From the IMG/VR virus record IMGVR_UViG_3300036045_000005, positions 1 through 64,000 of that record: 64,000 nt of DNA, one strand, 5' to 3'. How positions within the stretch are numbered: position 1 is the first letter of the stretch; each line of letters opens with the position of its first letter. This DNA is from a virus. Shown piece after piece: positions 47,980 through 55,304 of this stretch. The position numbers and the translations under genes were made by a program. A model generated the notes under the pieces. It did not search any database. It was given only the letters and a program-made list of their open reading frames with translations, and was not told where the DNA came from.

Positions 47980-48148
47980 GGAGTTAGGGGCGTACCGCGA
48001 TCAGCTTCAGGCAGAGATCGAGAACCTGCGAGCCAAGTACAGAGATGCGGGTTTGTTGATTGAGCAGAAGCGCAATGAGACAAAGACGGCCGAACTGAAC
48101 GCGGAGATTGCCCGATTGAAGAAAGAAAAGGCGGCATTGAAGAAGTAG
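47954..48148 (+). CDS. Short coiled-coil protein
   Basis: 64 residues from ATG 47954 with GGAGG upstream. Almost one charged coiled coil (QLQAEIENLRAKYRDAGLLI, then EIARLKKEKAALKK). Possibly a tail or chaperone factor. The longer frame from 47873 overlaps its neighbour. Confidence 0.6.
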   Translation: MNINDLSVEELGAYRDQLQAEIENLRAKYRDAGLLIEQKRNETKTAELNAEIARLKKEKAALKK

Positions 48149-48202
48149 CCAGCCGCAAACTAGCACGGCTGTCTGATGGACGACGGCCGATGGAGGTGAA
48201 TC

Positions 48203-48658
48203 ATGGCGCAAGGAGACGGCGCGATTTACAACAACTTCAAAGAGCAGGTAATGGAGGGGGTGTTTAACCTGGCCTCTGGTGGGCACAGCTTGCAGCAAAC
48301 CCTTCACACTGGCTATACACCCAACATTGATTCCCACGCCTTGTGGGGTGATTCGGGCGTGTCGTCCACAGAGTATGGTTCTGGCTCAGGTTATACGGCC
48401 GGTGGGGTGACGCTCAGTAGCCAGGACGCGACCCAGGATAACACCAATGACCGGGGCGTGTTTGACGCGGCCGATGTGCTGTGGAGTTCGTTGGGGGCAC
48501 TCTCGCCAGCCACACCCAGCCATACGCTGCTGTGGGATACCACGCCCAGCTCACCGGCCGACCCGCTCATTTGTTATTGGGAGTTGGGCAGTACGGCCAC
48601 GAATGGCGGGAACTATACCCTACAGTTCGGCGCGAGCGGGATTATCTTGCTTACCTAA
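48203..48658 (+). CDS. Conserved phage structural protein, head/tail-associated
   Basis: 151 residues. The order IYNNFKEQVMEGVFNLAS, SGSGYTAGGVTL, DNTNDRGVFDAADVLWSS, then a beta C-terminus (NGGNYTLQFGASGII) matches a widespread phage protein with 'GYTxGGxxL...DDVxW' signature of unknown exact place in the virion. GGAGGTG precedes the ATG. Confidence 0.72.
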   Translation: MAQGDGAIYNNFKEQVMEGVFNLASGGHSLQQTLHTGYTPNIDSHALWGDSGVSSTEYGSGSGYTAGGVTLSSQDATQDNTNDRGVFDAADVLWSSLGALSPATPSHTLLWDTTPSSPADPLICYWELGSTATNGGNYTLQFGASGIILLT

Positions 48659-48670
48659 CAGGAGGCTTCC

Positions 48671-49414
48671 ATGAGCCTGGCAAATGCAGTTAAAGGGGCA
48701 CGGCACAGCGGGCAGGAAATCACCTGGACAGATGAGAGCGGGCTGGCCGTTGACCTGACCGGGGCGACGCTCACCGGCTTTATCCAGAATCAGGCGACCG
48801 GCCGTATCCGGGTGATTGATGGCGATCTAGATTTGGTGACGGCCGACGAGGGCGTGTTTTCCTGGGACTATGGCGTAAATGATGTGCTGACGGCCGGAAA
48901 GTTCATCGTGCAGTTTGTGGCGACCTATGGAGATGGCTCAAAGGAAAAGACCGTCATTAACGAAGACCACGAGTGGACGGTTTCCGAAGCCTATGATGCC
49001 ATTTCTAACGGCGATGTGATCACCATGTATATCGCCGACACCTGGAACTTTACCATCCACAATCTGGAAGATATTAGTTCCTACGAAGTGCTGACCCTGA
49101 TTGTCCGCAGTCCATCACAATTGACCGACAACGACACCCTGCTTTACGTCCGTTCTGATGATGGCCTTATCCGCATTGGCGGCGCGGCTCCGGCTGCTGC
49201 TTCTGGCGGTTCGCTCACGATTGGCACGGGGCAGGTAACGGCTTTGATTTCTATGAGCGAGACGGCTGTGCTGACCCCATCACAGGCCAGTAGCACCAAA
49301 TATCGCTGGTATGTGAAGGCATTTGATATTACACCCAACCCAGATCGAGCGTTGACGCTGGCTACCGGTCAGTTTGTCCTAAACGCGGGCGGTGTGCTGT
49401 CGGTTACGCCATAG
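48671..49414 (+). CDS. Baseplate or tail surface protein (BppU-like N-terminus)
   Basis: 247 residues. Two domains of similar pattern: GQEITWTDESGLAVDLTGAT...GVFSWDYGVNDVLTAGKF and NFTIHNLEDISSYEVLTLIV...RYRW-like YRWYVKAFDI. These resemble beta-sandwich baseplate modules that describe 'quantity to be bound' in tail proteins. Assignment is approximate. Confidence 0.6.
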   Translation: MSLANAVKGARHSGQEITWTDESGLAVDLTGATLTGFIQNQATGRIRVIDGDLDLVTADEGVFSWDYGVNDVLTAGKFIVQFVATYGDGSKEKTVINEDHEWTVSEAYDAISNGDVITMYIADTWNFTIHNLEDISSYEVLTLIVRSPSQLTDNDTLLYVRSDDGLIRIGGAAPAAASGGSLTIGTGQVTALISMSETAVLTPSQASSTKYRWYVKAFDITPNPDRALTLATGQFVLNAGGVLSVTP

Positions 49415-49418
49415 CAAT

Positions 49419-50270
49419 ATGAAACGGGTTATTGGCCTTCTCTTGTTTTTGGTGTTATCTGGCGTGGATACGACCGATGGGGTGGGGGAGTATCACACCT
49501 TCCTGCCGCTTGTGGTTGGGCCAGAACCGAAGGCGGGCGTGGTTTGGCTGGACACCGAACCGGCCGATGTGAACATCCTGCATTTTGAGTGGTGGTATGA
49601 CTACTCGTTGCGCGGCCGTGATGTGCCAGGCGTAGAGTTCGTACCGTTCTTCTGGTGTGACAAGTGGCCGCCTCATGCTTACGGCCGTAAAAGCCAGGAC
49701 TATTTCGAGTTGGCCGAACGTCACCTGACACCTGATTACAATAGCTACCTGCTCTTCCTAAATGAGCCAGACCTGACCGGCGACGACACAGGCGGCCAGT
49801 GCGATATGGAGCCACGCCGGGCGGCGTACCTGTACAAGGCTATCCGCGAACAACTTCCACACGCCAAATTGGTAGGCCCGGCCGTTTCTCACCGCGATTA
49901 TTGGAGTAACTGGCTCTGGCTGCGGACGTGGTACGGGCTGATTGACGAGATGGGGTTACGGCCGCCAGAAGTGGCCGCTATCCACACCTACATGAGCGAG
50001 AACCCGCAGTGGATTGTGGATTCTCTGTTCACGATGCTGGCCGAGTTTCCCGGCTCGCCGGGCACAGTTTGGGTCACTGAGTTTGGGAACTGCGATCCGG
50101 CCGTTGTGCAATGGATGTTAGACACCTGGCAGGCGGACGGCCGTGTGTCCCGCTACGCTTACTTCACGGTGCGCGATTTTGAGCCGCACTGCGAGAACCT
50201 GTTTTATAACACGCCTGGCTACTCGCTCACGCCTGCTGGCCGTGTGTGGGTGAAGGAGCATCCTCGATGA
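49419..50270 (+). CDS. Secreted glycoside hydrolase-like protein (Asl1/GH128-like)
   Basis: 283 residues. Signal peptide-like start (MKRVIGLLLFLVLSGVDTTD) followed by YHTFLPLVVG, a tag frequent in exported Chloroflexota proteins. The catalytic domain shows LLFLNEPDLTG (acid/base Glu) and GTVWVTEFGNC (nucleophile Glu), the two glutamates of a TIM-barrel retaining glycosidase. It could digest host sheath or wall polysaccharide for release or entry. Possibly captured from a host. Confidence 0.75.
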   Translation: MKRVIGLLLFLVLSGVDTTDGVGEYHTFLPLVVGPEPKAGVVWLDTEPADVNILHFEWWYDYSLRGRDVPGVEFVPFFWCDKWPPHAYGRKSQDYFELAERHLTPDYNSYLLFLNEPDLTGDDTGGQCDMEPRRAAYLYKAIREQLPHAKLVGPAVSHRDYWSNWLWLRTWYGLIDEMGLRPPEVAAIHTYMSENPQWIVDSLFTMLAEFPGSPGTVWVTEFGNCDPAVVQWMLDTWQADGRVSRYAYFTVRDFEPHCENLFYNTPGYSLTPAGRVWVKEHPR

Positions 50271-50827
50271 GACGAACCCCCGGCTATATTGCCTTCCTGG
50301 TGCTTCTCCTATTAGTGGTCTGCCTGGCGCTGGTCTTGTGGATATTGCCGGCCGATCCTGGCGTGATAACGCCCACGCCCATCACGCCGCAACCGGAGAC
50401 GGCCGCGCCGACGGATACAATGGAGAGCTACCCAACGGCCACCAACCCTTCAGCCACGTCTACCTCCTCACCAACGGCCGTTGTTTTGCTGACGTTCACG
50501 GCGACACCCGCCCCGCCGACATTGACACCACCATCGTTCCCGACGGCCGTGCCTACAATGACAGCCACCTTGTCGCCGACCGCAACACAACTCCCGTTTC
50601 CCTCAGCCACACCTACGGCCACGCTGACGCGCCTGCCAGAGAGCTACGTGGTGCAGCGTGATGATTGGCTGATCAAGATAGCCATTCGGCTGTATGGCGG
50701 CCGGTGGGGTTGGGAGTGGCGGTGTTTGTATGAGCGGAACCGGGCGGTGATCGGGGATAACCCACACCTGATTTTTCGCGGCCAGGTCTTGCGGGGAATA
50801 CGGCCGTGTGGAGGGCAAGGCGAATGA
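50267..50827 (+). CDS. Membrane-anchored LysM-like protein
   Basis: 186 residues. One N-terminal membrane helix (FLVLLLLVVCLALVLWIL), a long Thr/Pro/Ser linker (residues 35-130), and a C-terminal LysM-like domain (SYVVQRDDWLIKIAIRLYGG ... NPHLIFRGQVL). It would hold the cell wall from outside the membrane. It directly follows the glycosidase and overlaps its stop, so the two probably act together on the envelope. Confidence 0.72.
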   Translation: MRRTPGYIAFLVLLLLVVCLALVLWILPADPGVITPTPITPQPETAAPTDTMESYPTATNPSATSTSSPTAVVLLTFTATPAPPTLTPPSFPTAVPTMTATLSPTATQLPFPSATPTATLTRLPESYVVQRDDWLIKIAIRLYGGRWGWEWRCLYERNRAVIGDNPHLIFRGQVLRGIRPCGGQGE

Positions 50828-51027
50828 TGCAGCGATTGATTGACCGGCTACTCGCGCCGCGCATCGCCCGCATCCAGGAAGCGGAGCGTGACCGCTTCCG
50901 CCGTCTGATTGGGCAGGTGATGGAGCGACATGAATCACCGGCTGTGCTGCTGGCGGTGGGGCAGTTATTGGAATTACTCGACGAGGAATACAACCATGAT
51001 GGTGACGATGGAGAGGACGGTTGTTGA
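50824..51027 (+). CDS. Hypothetical helical protein
   Basis: 67 residues, one or two charged helices (APRIARIQEAERDRFRRLIG) ending acidic (DEEYNHDGDDGEDGC). It overlaps the LysM gene and the histidine kinase start. Possibly a partner of either. Confidence 0.55.
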   Translation: MMQRLIDRLLAPRIARIQEAERDRFRRLIGQVMERHESPAVLLAVGQLLELLDEEYNHDGDDGEDGC

Positions 51028-52210
51028 AGCAACAACTGTTGAAACGACAACGGTTGGCTGGCTGGCTGCCGCTACCAGGAGGGAGATCATCATTAACAGC
51101 TTGCTAGACCTTCAGGCAATTGTAGAACATGCCCTGGCCGGGATCACCATCGCCGACCGGGAAACCGGCGAGATCATCTACGCCAATCACGAAGCGGCCG
51201 AAATCCTCGGTCTGTCGCGTGATGATGTCAGGATGGCTGCTGGCACGTTGGTGGAACTTATCTATCTCAACGGCGATCCCTTTCCTATCTCTGAGACGGC
51301 CGTGATGAAGGCGCGACGATCCGGCCAGCGCGAACGTGCCACATTCGGCGTGAAGTATCCTGACGGCTCTGTGCGTTGGGTTTCATCGAAGGCTGAGCCG
51401 CGCATACTGCCCGATGGCACGGCCGTGATTGTTGCCAATCTGATGGGGATTACGGACGAAATCAAAGGGCAGCAAGAGCAACTGGAAGCGCAGCGTGAAC
51501 GGCTGGAGTTGGCCGAGTTGCAACAAAACGCCATTGATAATTTGAGCCACGAGATACGCACCCCGCTTAACCTGATTATGGGCTATGCGGATTTGCTGCT
51601 ACACGGGACAGTACCGGATGACCGGATAGCCCACACGTTGGGCATCATCCACCGCGAGGCTAAAGCGGTGGAGTGGATGGCCGAGACGCTCTTGTGGCTG
51701 GGCAAATTGGAATCTGGCAGCGAACTCGCATTTGAGCCATTAGACCTGACGGCCGTTGTCCGGTACCGGGCAGACGCGATCAGTCTGCTGGCTGAGCGTG
51801 AGCAAGTCGCGCTGATAATCGCTGGCGAACTGCCCGCTTGTCGCGTCTCCGGCCATGAAACCCTCCTTTCCCTGGCGATAGGCAACCTGGTTGGCAACGC
51901 CATCAAATTCACCAAGTACAGCGAAACTAGGCAGGTAACGGTCAGCCTGGAAGTGGGGGAGGGGGAGGCGACGGTCTCCGTCACCGATACCGGCATTGGT
52001 ATCAAGCCTGAACATCTATCGCTCATCTTCGAGAAATTCCGCCAGTTGGACGGTGGCAGCACCCGCAAATTCAGGGGGACGGGTATTGGGCTGCACTTTG
52101 TAAAACTCGTTGCGCAGGCCCATGGCGGCCGTGTGGAAGTGGAAAGTGAATTTGGCAAGGGGTCAACGTTCCGGTTGGTGTTGCCCCTGGAGGTCCCCCC
52201 TAGTGCATGA
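50996..52210 (+). CDS. PAS-domain sensor histidine kinase
   Basis: 404 residues, cytoplasmic (no membrane segment). A PAS domain (LQAIVEHALAGITIADRETG ... YANHEAAEILGLSRDD) is followed by a PAC-like part, a coiled coil (QEQLEAQRERLELAELQQ), HisKA with NLSHEIRTPLN (His185), then the ATPase: LAIGNLVGNAIKFT (N box), VTDTGIGI (G1), FEKFRQ (F) and RGTGIGLHFVK (G2). All catalytic residues are present, so it should be active. No response regulator is seen in the window. A complete histidine kinase inside phage late genes is very unusual. ATG 50996 has GAGGAATACAACC ahead. Confidence 0.88.
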   Translation: MMVTMERTVVEATTVETTTVGWLAAATRREIIINSLLDLQAIVEHALAGITIADRETGEIIYANHEAAEILGLSRDDVRMAAGTLVELIYLNGDPFPISETAVMKARRSGQRERATFGVKYPDGSVRWVSSKAEPRILPDGTAVIVANLMGITDEIKGQQEQLEAQRERLELAELQQNAIDNLSHEIRTPLNLIMGYADLLLHGTVPDDRIAHTLGIIHREAKAVEWMAETLLWLGKLESGSELAFEPLDLTAVVRYRADAISLLAEREQVALIIAGELPACRVSGHETLLSLAIGNLVGNAIKFTKYSETRQVTVSLEVGEGEATVSVTDTGIGIKPEHLSLIFEKFRQLDGGSTRKFRGTGIGLHFVKLVAQAHGGRVEVESEFGKGSTFRLVLPLEVPPSA

Positions 52211-52463
52211 AGCAGCCCGGCAGTTAGCGCAACTGGAAGAAACATCTCGTGCCAACGGGGTGGAGATTGCGGCCGTGCATGAAGACCTGCGCGAACTCAA
52301 GGATGAATTTCGGGGACTGTTTAAGCAGCTTCGGGGCGATCTGGCCTACATGCAGAGCCTCCAATTGAAGGATGCCGAAGGGACAAAAAAAAATTGGCAA
52401 GGGTGGCCGCCTTTGTTGGAGACACTTTACTTCCCAGGCTCAACCAGATTGAGCGACAGCTAA
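52203..52463 (+). CDS. Coiled-coil N-terminal part of an EAD-domain protein (frame 0)
   Basis: 86 residues from GTG 52203, overlapping the kinase stop. The first 60 residues form a coiled coil (VHEDLRELKDEFRGLFKQLR). At 52385-52393 a run of nine A occurs; beyond it this frame soon ends (TRLSDS) in unstructured sequence, whereas the -1 frame continues the coiled coil. Likely one gene with 52394-52831, joined by frameshifting or split by an indel. Confidence 0.6.
   Translation: MHEAARQLAQLEETSRANGVEIAAVHEDLRELKDEFRGLFKQLRGDLAYMQSLQLKDAEGTKKNWQGWPPLLETLYFPGSTRLSDS
52385..52393 (+). other. A9 run: candidate frameshift site joining two frames
   Basis: Nine A residues read ACA AAA AAA AAT in frame 0; a -1 slip gives AAA AAA AAA TTG and enters the downstream frame. 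Either programmed slippage, transcriptional slippage, or a homopolymer error. Confidence 0.6.
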
Positions 52464-52831
52464 CGGAACTGGAGCGACTAAGGTTTGAATCTCTTGAACA
52501 GCGTTTGGTGGAATTGGAGAAGCGCATTGACAGGCAGGACACGCGATGGGAACGAGTAACGGCCGCGACCGGCACAGGCCGCCTGGATGCTCGTGCCGCC
52601 TTGCACCAGATGATGGTGAAGGCGTTCAGCCTGGCGGACATGGCAACCCTCTGTTTGGAGATGGACATTGAGTACGACGAGCTACCAGGCGACACCATTT
52701 CTCACAAGGTCACGTCGCTCATTGCTTACATCGGTCGGCGGAACCAACGCTCTGATGGTGAGTGGGATTTGTCAAATCTGGTGAAAAAATTGAAGGAGAA
52801 ACGGCCGTCTTACAAGTGGCCGGATGTGTGA
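52394..52831 (+). CDS. Coiled coil plus EAD7-like effector-associated domain
   Basis: 145 residues from TTG 52394, or the C-terminal part of a fusion with 52203. A coiled coil (RLNQIERQLTELERLRFESL and EQRLVELEKRIDRQDTR) precedes a domain of about 80 residues: LHQMMVKAFSLADMATLCLE, MDIEYDELPGDTISHKVTSL, then LKEKRP. This matches the effector-associated domain 7 pattern (L..F...EL..LC..L..DY..L.G...K...L..Y), known from conflict systems of multicellular bacteria including Chloroflexota, where it recruits partners. In a phage it could act as a decoy or adaptor against such a system. Confidence 0.7.
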   Translation: MARVAAFVGDTLLPRLNQIERQLTELERLRFESLEQRLVELEKRIDRQDTRWERVTAATGTGRLDARAALHQMMVKAFSLADMATLCLEMDIEYDELPGDTISHKVTSLIAYIGRRNQRSDGEWDLSNLVKKLKEKRPSYKWPDV

Positions 52832-53295
52832 TGAAAGAGATTATTCAAATGATGGTCACGGCCGTGATGCTGGCAATTTCTCAGCCAGCAGACCCCACGC
52901 CGATTTTTACCCCGCCACCTGATAATTACACAGGCTCTTTGTCTCGCTACGATCCGCAGGTGATGGAGCGGGTGATTGAGTGGCGATATGAACATAATGT
53001 TCCAGCCGGATTTGACCCCTGGCCGACATACGCCACCTATGTGGCGGTGGTGGATTGCCGCAACGTGGGCCGTTCCGGCTGGATGACCCTGACCATTGAG
53101 GGGGAGACACGGCCGCCGGAGCGAATCTATGTCACCGATTGCGCGACACCTGGAACACCAGCTGCGGAGTGGATGGAGCGTGAGCAAATAGCGGCAGAGA
53201 TAGATTACGGTTCCTGGGTGCGATTTGGCATTGAAGATGGAAAGGGAGCATGGGCTGAGATCGTGCTGGATGACGATACCATGCTCAGTAATTAG
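52831..53295 (+). CDS. Probable secreted protein
   Basis: 154 residues from ATG 52831. A short hydrophobic start (IIQMMVTAVMLAISQPADPT) suggests export. The mature part is beta-rich with two Cys in VVDCRNVGRSGW and IYVTDCATP. The cell-envelope neighbourhood suggests action outside the cell. Function unknown. Confidence 0.6.
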   Translation: MKEIIQMMVTAVMLAISQPADPTPIFTPPPDNYTGSLSRYDPQVMERVIEWRYEHNVPAGFDPWPTYATYVAVVDCRNVGRSGWMTLTIEGETRPPERIYVTDCATPGTPAAEWMEREQIAAEIDYGSWVRFGIEDGKGAWAEIVLDDDTMLSN

Positions 53296-53304
53296 TGCGG
53301 TTTC

Positions 53305-53382
53305 CGCGCAACCCACCTTTCTCCCTTCCCCCAGGGGTTGCGCGTTTACCGGCGGCGACGGCTTCCTCCTGGCCGTCGCCGC
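53305..53382 (+). terminator. Two strong hairpins in tandem
   Basis: CGCGCAACCC (53305-53314) with GGGTTGCGCG (53335-53344), and GCGGCGACGGC (53352-53362) with GCCGTCGCCGC (53372-53382). Both stems are perfect, 10 and 11 bp. The intergenic stretch 53296-53426 otherwise holds nothing recognisable. Likely termination or RNA protection at the end of the secretion/kinase operon. Confidence 0.65.
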
Positions 53383-53426
53383 TCTCCATTTTACAGACGA
53401 TGTAAATGGGGTAGGGGGATGAGTGT

Positions 53427-53642
53427 ATGGTCTACGCAATTACCAAAAACAGGGTTGCTCATGTTTTGCGATTGCCCGCAGGTTTCGCCTGCGGCCGTCG
53501 CCCACATGCGTATGTAGTCACCGAGGAGATGCCTGCCGATTGTCGGCCGTGTGGTCAGTGTCGTGGTGTGATGGTGGGGGAGGGGAAACGGCCGAGGCAG
53601 CACGGCGGGCCAGGGCGGGGCGGTCTCCGGGTTAAGAAGTAA
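53427..53642 (+). CDS. Small Cys-rich basic protein
   Basis: 71 residues. CRPCGQCRG near the end could bind zinc; the tail is Gly/Arg/Lys-rich. GGGGGATGAGTGT precedes ATG 53427. No family recognised. Confidence 0.5.
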   Translation: MVYAITKNRVAHVLRLPAGFACGRRPHAYVVTEEMPADCRPCGQCRGVMVGEGKRPRQHGGPGRGGLRVKK

Positions 53643-53791
53643 TTGTATACTCGTAATAATTTGCATTAACAGGAGTATAAATAAAGGAGGGGGGGACGGG
53701 AAGCAAACCACTCCCCCAGGGGCGACGGTCGTTTATCGCAGTTGGCAAACGGCCACTTCGGATGCCTCAGCGCAGGCTGTATAATTTACGC

Positions 53792-53941
53792 ATGGAACCA
53801 GGGACAACAACCCAGGCGGAGGCGATTGCGTTTCTCATTTGTTTTGTGGGGATAGCCTGGATTTATTGGTGCATAGCCGTGCTGTTGCTTCTGGAATGGC
53901 TTGGCCTTATCCCCCCTGCCCCGCCCCTTGAAGAAGAGTAA
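53792..53941 (+). CDS. 49-residue membrane protein (holin-like)
   Basis: One long hydrophobic stretch or hairpin (AIAFLICFVGIAWIYWCIAV continuing to LLLLEWLGLI) with a Pro-rich acidic end (PPAPPLEEE). TATAAT lies at 53780-53785, so the transcript may begin almost at the ATG (leaderless). A candidate holin or envelope effector. The region 53643-53791 otherwise contains a TATACTC/GAGTATA inverted repeat and no other gene. Confidence 0.5.
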   Translation: MEPGTTTQAEAIAFLICFVGIAWIYWCIAVLLLLEWLGLIPPAPPLEEE

Positions 53942-53946
53942 TACGA

Positions 53947-54006
53947 TTGTAATACAATGGTGAAACAACTTTGGGATTGACGGCCGTTGTAACGTTGTGT
54001 TACAAT
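53947..54006 (+). promoter_or_regulatory. Promoter with TTGTAAC inverted-repeat operator
   Basis: TTGACG (53977-53982), 18-base spacer, TACAAT (54001-54006). TTGTAAC (53987-53993) and GTTACAA (53999-54005) form an inverted repeat between and over the -10. A further palindrome TTGTAATACAA sits at 53947-53957. The small regulator that follows probably represses itself here. Confidence 0.75.
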
Positions 54007-54013
54007 GCGGCGC

Positions 54014-54202
54014 ATGAGCGACACCAAAGAGGATACAGTTCCCGTTAGAATAAGCACCGAGAAGCACAAAGAGCTACAGATTATCAGCCAGCAAACAGAA
54101 TTATCACTACGCTCTCTGGTGGACAGAGCGGCTGATTTGCTGATAGAGCATTGGGGGCAGACGGGGACTGTGCCGCCTAAGACAGAGCGTCGTTCTAAGT
54201 AG
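54014..54202 (+). CDS. Ribbon-helix-helix regulator
   Basis: 62 residues. TVPVRISTEKHKELQIISQQ followed by LSLRSLVDRAADLLIEHW is the strand-helix-helix pattern of CopG/Arc-type repressors. The ATG at 54014 lies about eight bases after the -10, so the message is probably leaderless. Autoregulation through the inverted repeats just upstream is likely. Confidence 0.7.
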   Translation: MSDTKEDTVPVRISTEKHKELQIISQQTELSLRSLVDRAADLLIEHWGQTGTVPPKTERRSK

Positions 54203-54212
54203 ATAGCAAGTC

Positions 54213-54245
54213 GGCCGTGCGGGTGCTGTAACACCACACACGGCC
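54213..54245 (+). terminator. Hairpin after the RHH gene
   Basis: GGCCGTG (54213-54219) pairs with CACGGCC (54239-54245), with an inner GGTG/CACC stem. No T-run. Starts a 190-base intergenic region that also holds the leader below. Confidence 0.55.
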
Positions 54246-54267
54246 TGAACCGCCAGCCTGATTCACT

Positions 54268-54296
54268 TTGCAGCGGCCAGGTTGGTGGTCTATATC
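54268..54296 (+). promoter_or_regulatory. Possible promoter of a short leader
   Basis: TTGCAG (54268-54273), 17-base spacer, TATATC (54291-54296). An AGTAC/GTACT inverted repeat (54299-54317) covers the likely start. Weaker match than other promoters here. Confidence 0.45.
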
Positions 54297-54338
54297 TATA
54301 GTACCTAACTTCGTACTATACGCAAAAGGTTTATTGCG

Positions 54339-54385
54339 AAGCCCGCTGTGTGGCGATCTGAGGATTGCCGACAGCGGGCTTTTTG
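54339..54385 (+). terminator. Leader terminator before the gene at 54400
   Basis: AAGCCCGCTGT (54339-54349) and ACAGCGGGCTT (54371-54381) form a perfect 11-bp stem, with inner GGC/GCC pairs, then TTTTTG. As at 30697 and 37880, a gene with its own ribosome-binding site (AGGAGAGCGGC) starts right after the T-run. Confidence 0.82.
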
Positions 54386-54399
54386 TTTAGGAGAGCGGC

Positions 54400-54606
54400 A
54401 TGAAAAGGCAGACAAAGAAAGGCGGGCAATATCACCTGACATCCGAAGAGGTGGAGGCGTTGACCAAAATACGCCGGCAGCACAAGCGTCGCAAGCCTCC
54501 GCAGCGGAAGGCTGCCGGGCGTGAGCGGCATCCTCTGAATAGAGATAATGTTATCGTCATCCTGCTCATCTTTATTTTTCTGTATCTCGTCCTTCAGGGG
54601 GTGTAG
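54400..54606 (+). CDS. Small protein with basic N-terminus and C-terminal membrane helix
   Basis: 68 residues. Very basic first half (KIRRQHKRRKPPQRKAAGRE) and one hydrophobic end (VIVILLIFIFLYLVL). Tail-anchored; could recruit nucleic acid to the membrane. First gene of the operon encoding the membrane ATPase at 55298. Confidence 0.65.
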   Translation: MKRQTKKGGQYHLTSEEVEALTKIRRQHKRRKPPQRKAAGRERHPLNRDNVIVILLIFIFLYLVLQGV

Positions 54607-54607
54607 C

Positions 54608-54898
54608 ATGATAAATTGGATACCACTTCTCGCAAACACCAACGCGCTCCAAAAGCAGGATGAATACTACACCCAACTCAGGCAGGCTCTCACCGCTCCG
54701 GCCCGCCGTTGCTTGCTGTGCGGCCGTGCCCAACCAGCCAGCACCAAAGACTGGTATGAGATTGACATTGATGCGGATGGGACGCAGTTTCTTGTCTGCC
54801 CCGACGAGGTGTCAGACAAGAGCAACGACCTGGAAGTAGCCAGAGTTTTCATCAATGTGGGGATGAAGATTCAGGAGATGCGAATGCGAAATGGATAA
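54608..54898 (+). CDS. Hypothetical protein with CxxC
   Basis: 96 residues from ATG 54608 (CAGGGGGTGTAGC upstream). CLLCGRAQ and a later CPDE could bind zinc. Overlaps the next start by eight bases. No family recognised. Confidence 0.6.
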   Translation: MINWIPLLANTNALQKQDEYYTQLRQALTAPARRCLLCGRAQPASTKDWYEIDIDADGTQFLVCPDEVSDKSNDLEVARVFINVGMKIQEMRMRNG

Positions 54899-55304
54899 AC
54901 CAATCATCTTTCTTGCGGTGTTGGCACTTGCCCTATGTGGTCTGGCGACGCTTGCCCTACGGCCGACGGTGGACAAGGTGGCGACGGCCGTCATCGAGGA
55001 GCAGACGCGCACCGATCCCATGGAGAGCCTGATCACCTATTCCGCCGAAACGGAGCGCAAGACTAGCCCGATCATCTACATCTTCTGTGGCATGTTGCCG
55101 CTGGTAGTATTATTTACGGCCGTGTTCTTCATGGAACACGCCACCGACTTTCTGCGGGAGCGTCGGCTGTCAAGGCGGAAAGGTCGGCGACACTCCCCCA
55201 CCCTGCCACTCCCTCACCGGCCGGACGTATCACATCTATACGAACCATCTCGTGTCCCCCTACCTGCCCCGCCACATGACAGTCAAGGAGATCGCCAATG
55301 GTAA
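54891..55304 (+). CDS. Two-pass membrane protein
   Basis: 137 residues. Hydrophobic segments at 4-23 (PIIFLAVLALALCGLATLAL) and 61-80 (IIYIFCGMLPLVVLFTAVFF), with a basic, Pro-rich cytoplasmic tail. Probably a partner of the ATPase encoded next, whose start it overlaps. Confidence 0.62.
   Translation: MDKPIIFLAVLALALCGLATLALRPTVDKVATAVIEEQTRTDPMESLITYSAETERKTSPIIYIFCGMLPLVVLFTAVFFMEHATDFLRERRLSRRKGRRHSPTLPLPHRPDVSHLYEPSRVPLPAPPHDSQGDRQW

Noticed and set aside
48147-48202. Terminator between 48148 and 48203
   Set aside because: An AGCCG/CGGCT stem is present but is short, with no T-run, and the genes on both sides look cotranscribed.
50996-52831. Host contamination as explanation of the kinase and EAD genes
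   Set aside because: The genes overlap phage-type neighbours by a few bases on both sides and contain the same ACGGCCGT motif, so a chimeric join is unlikely, although only reads could exclude it.
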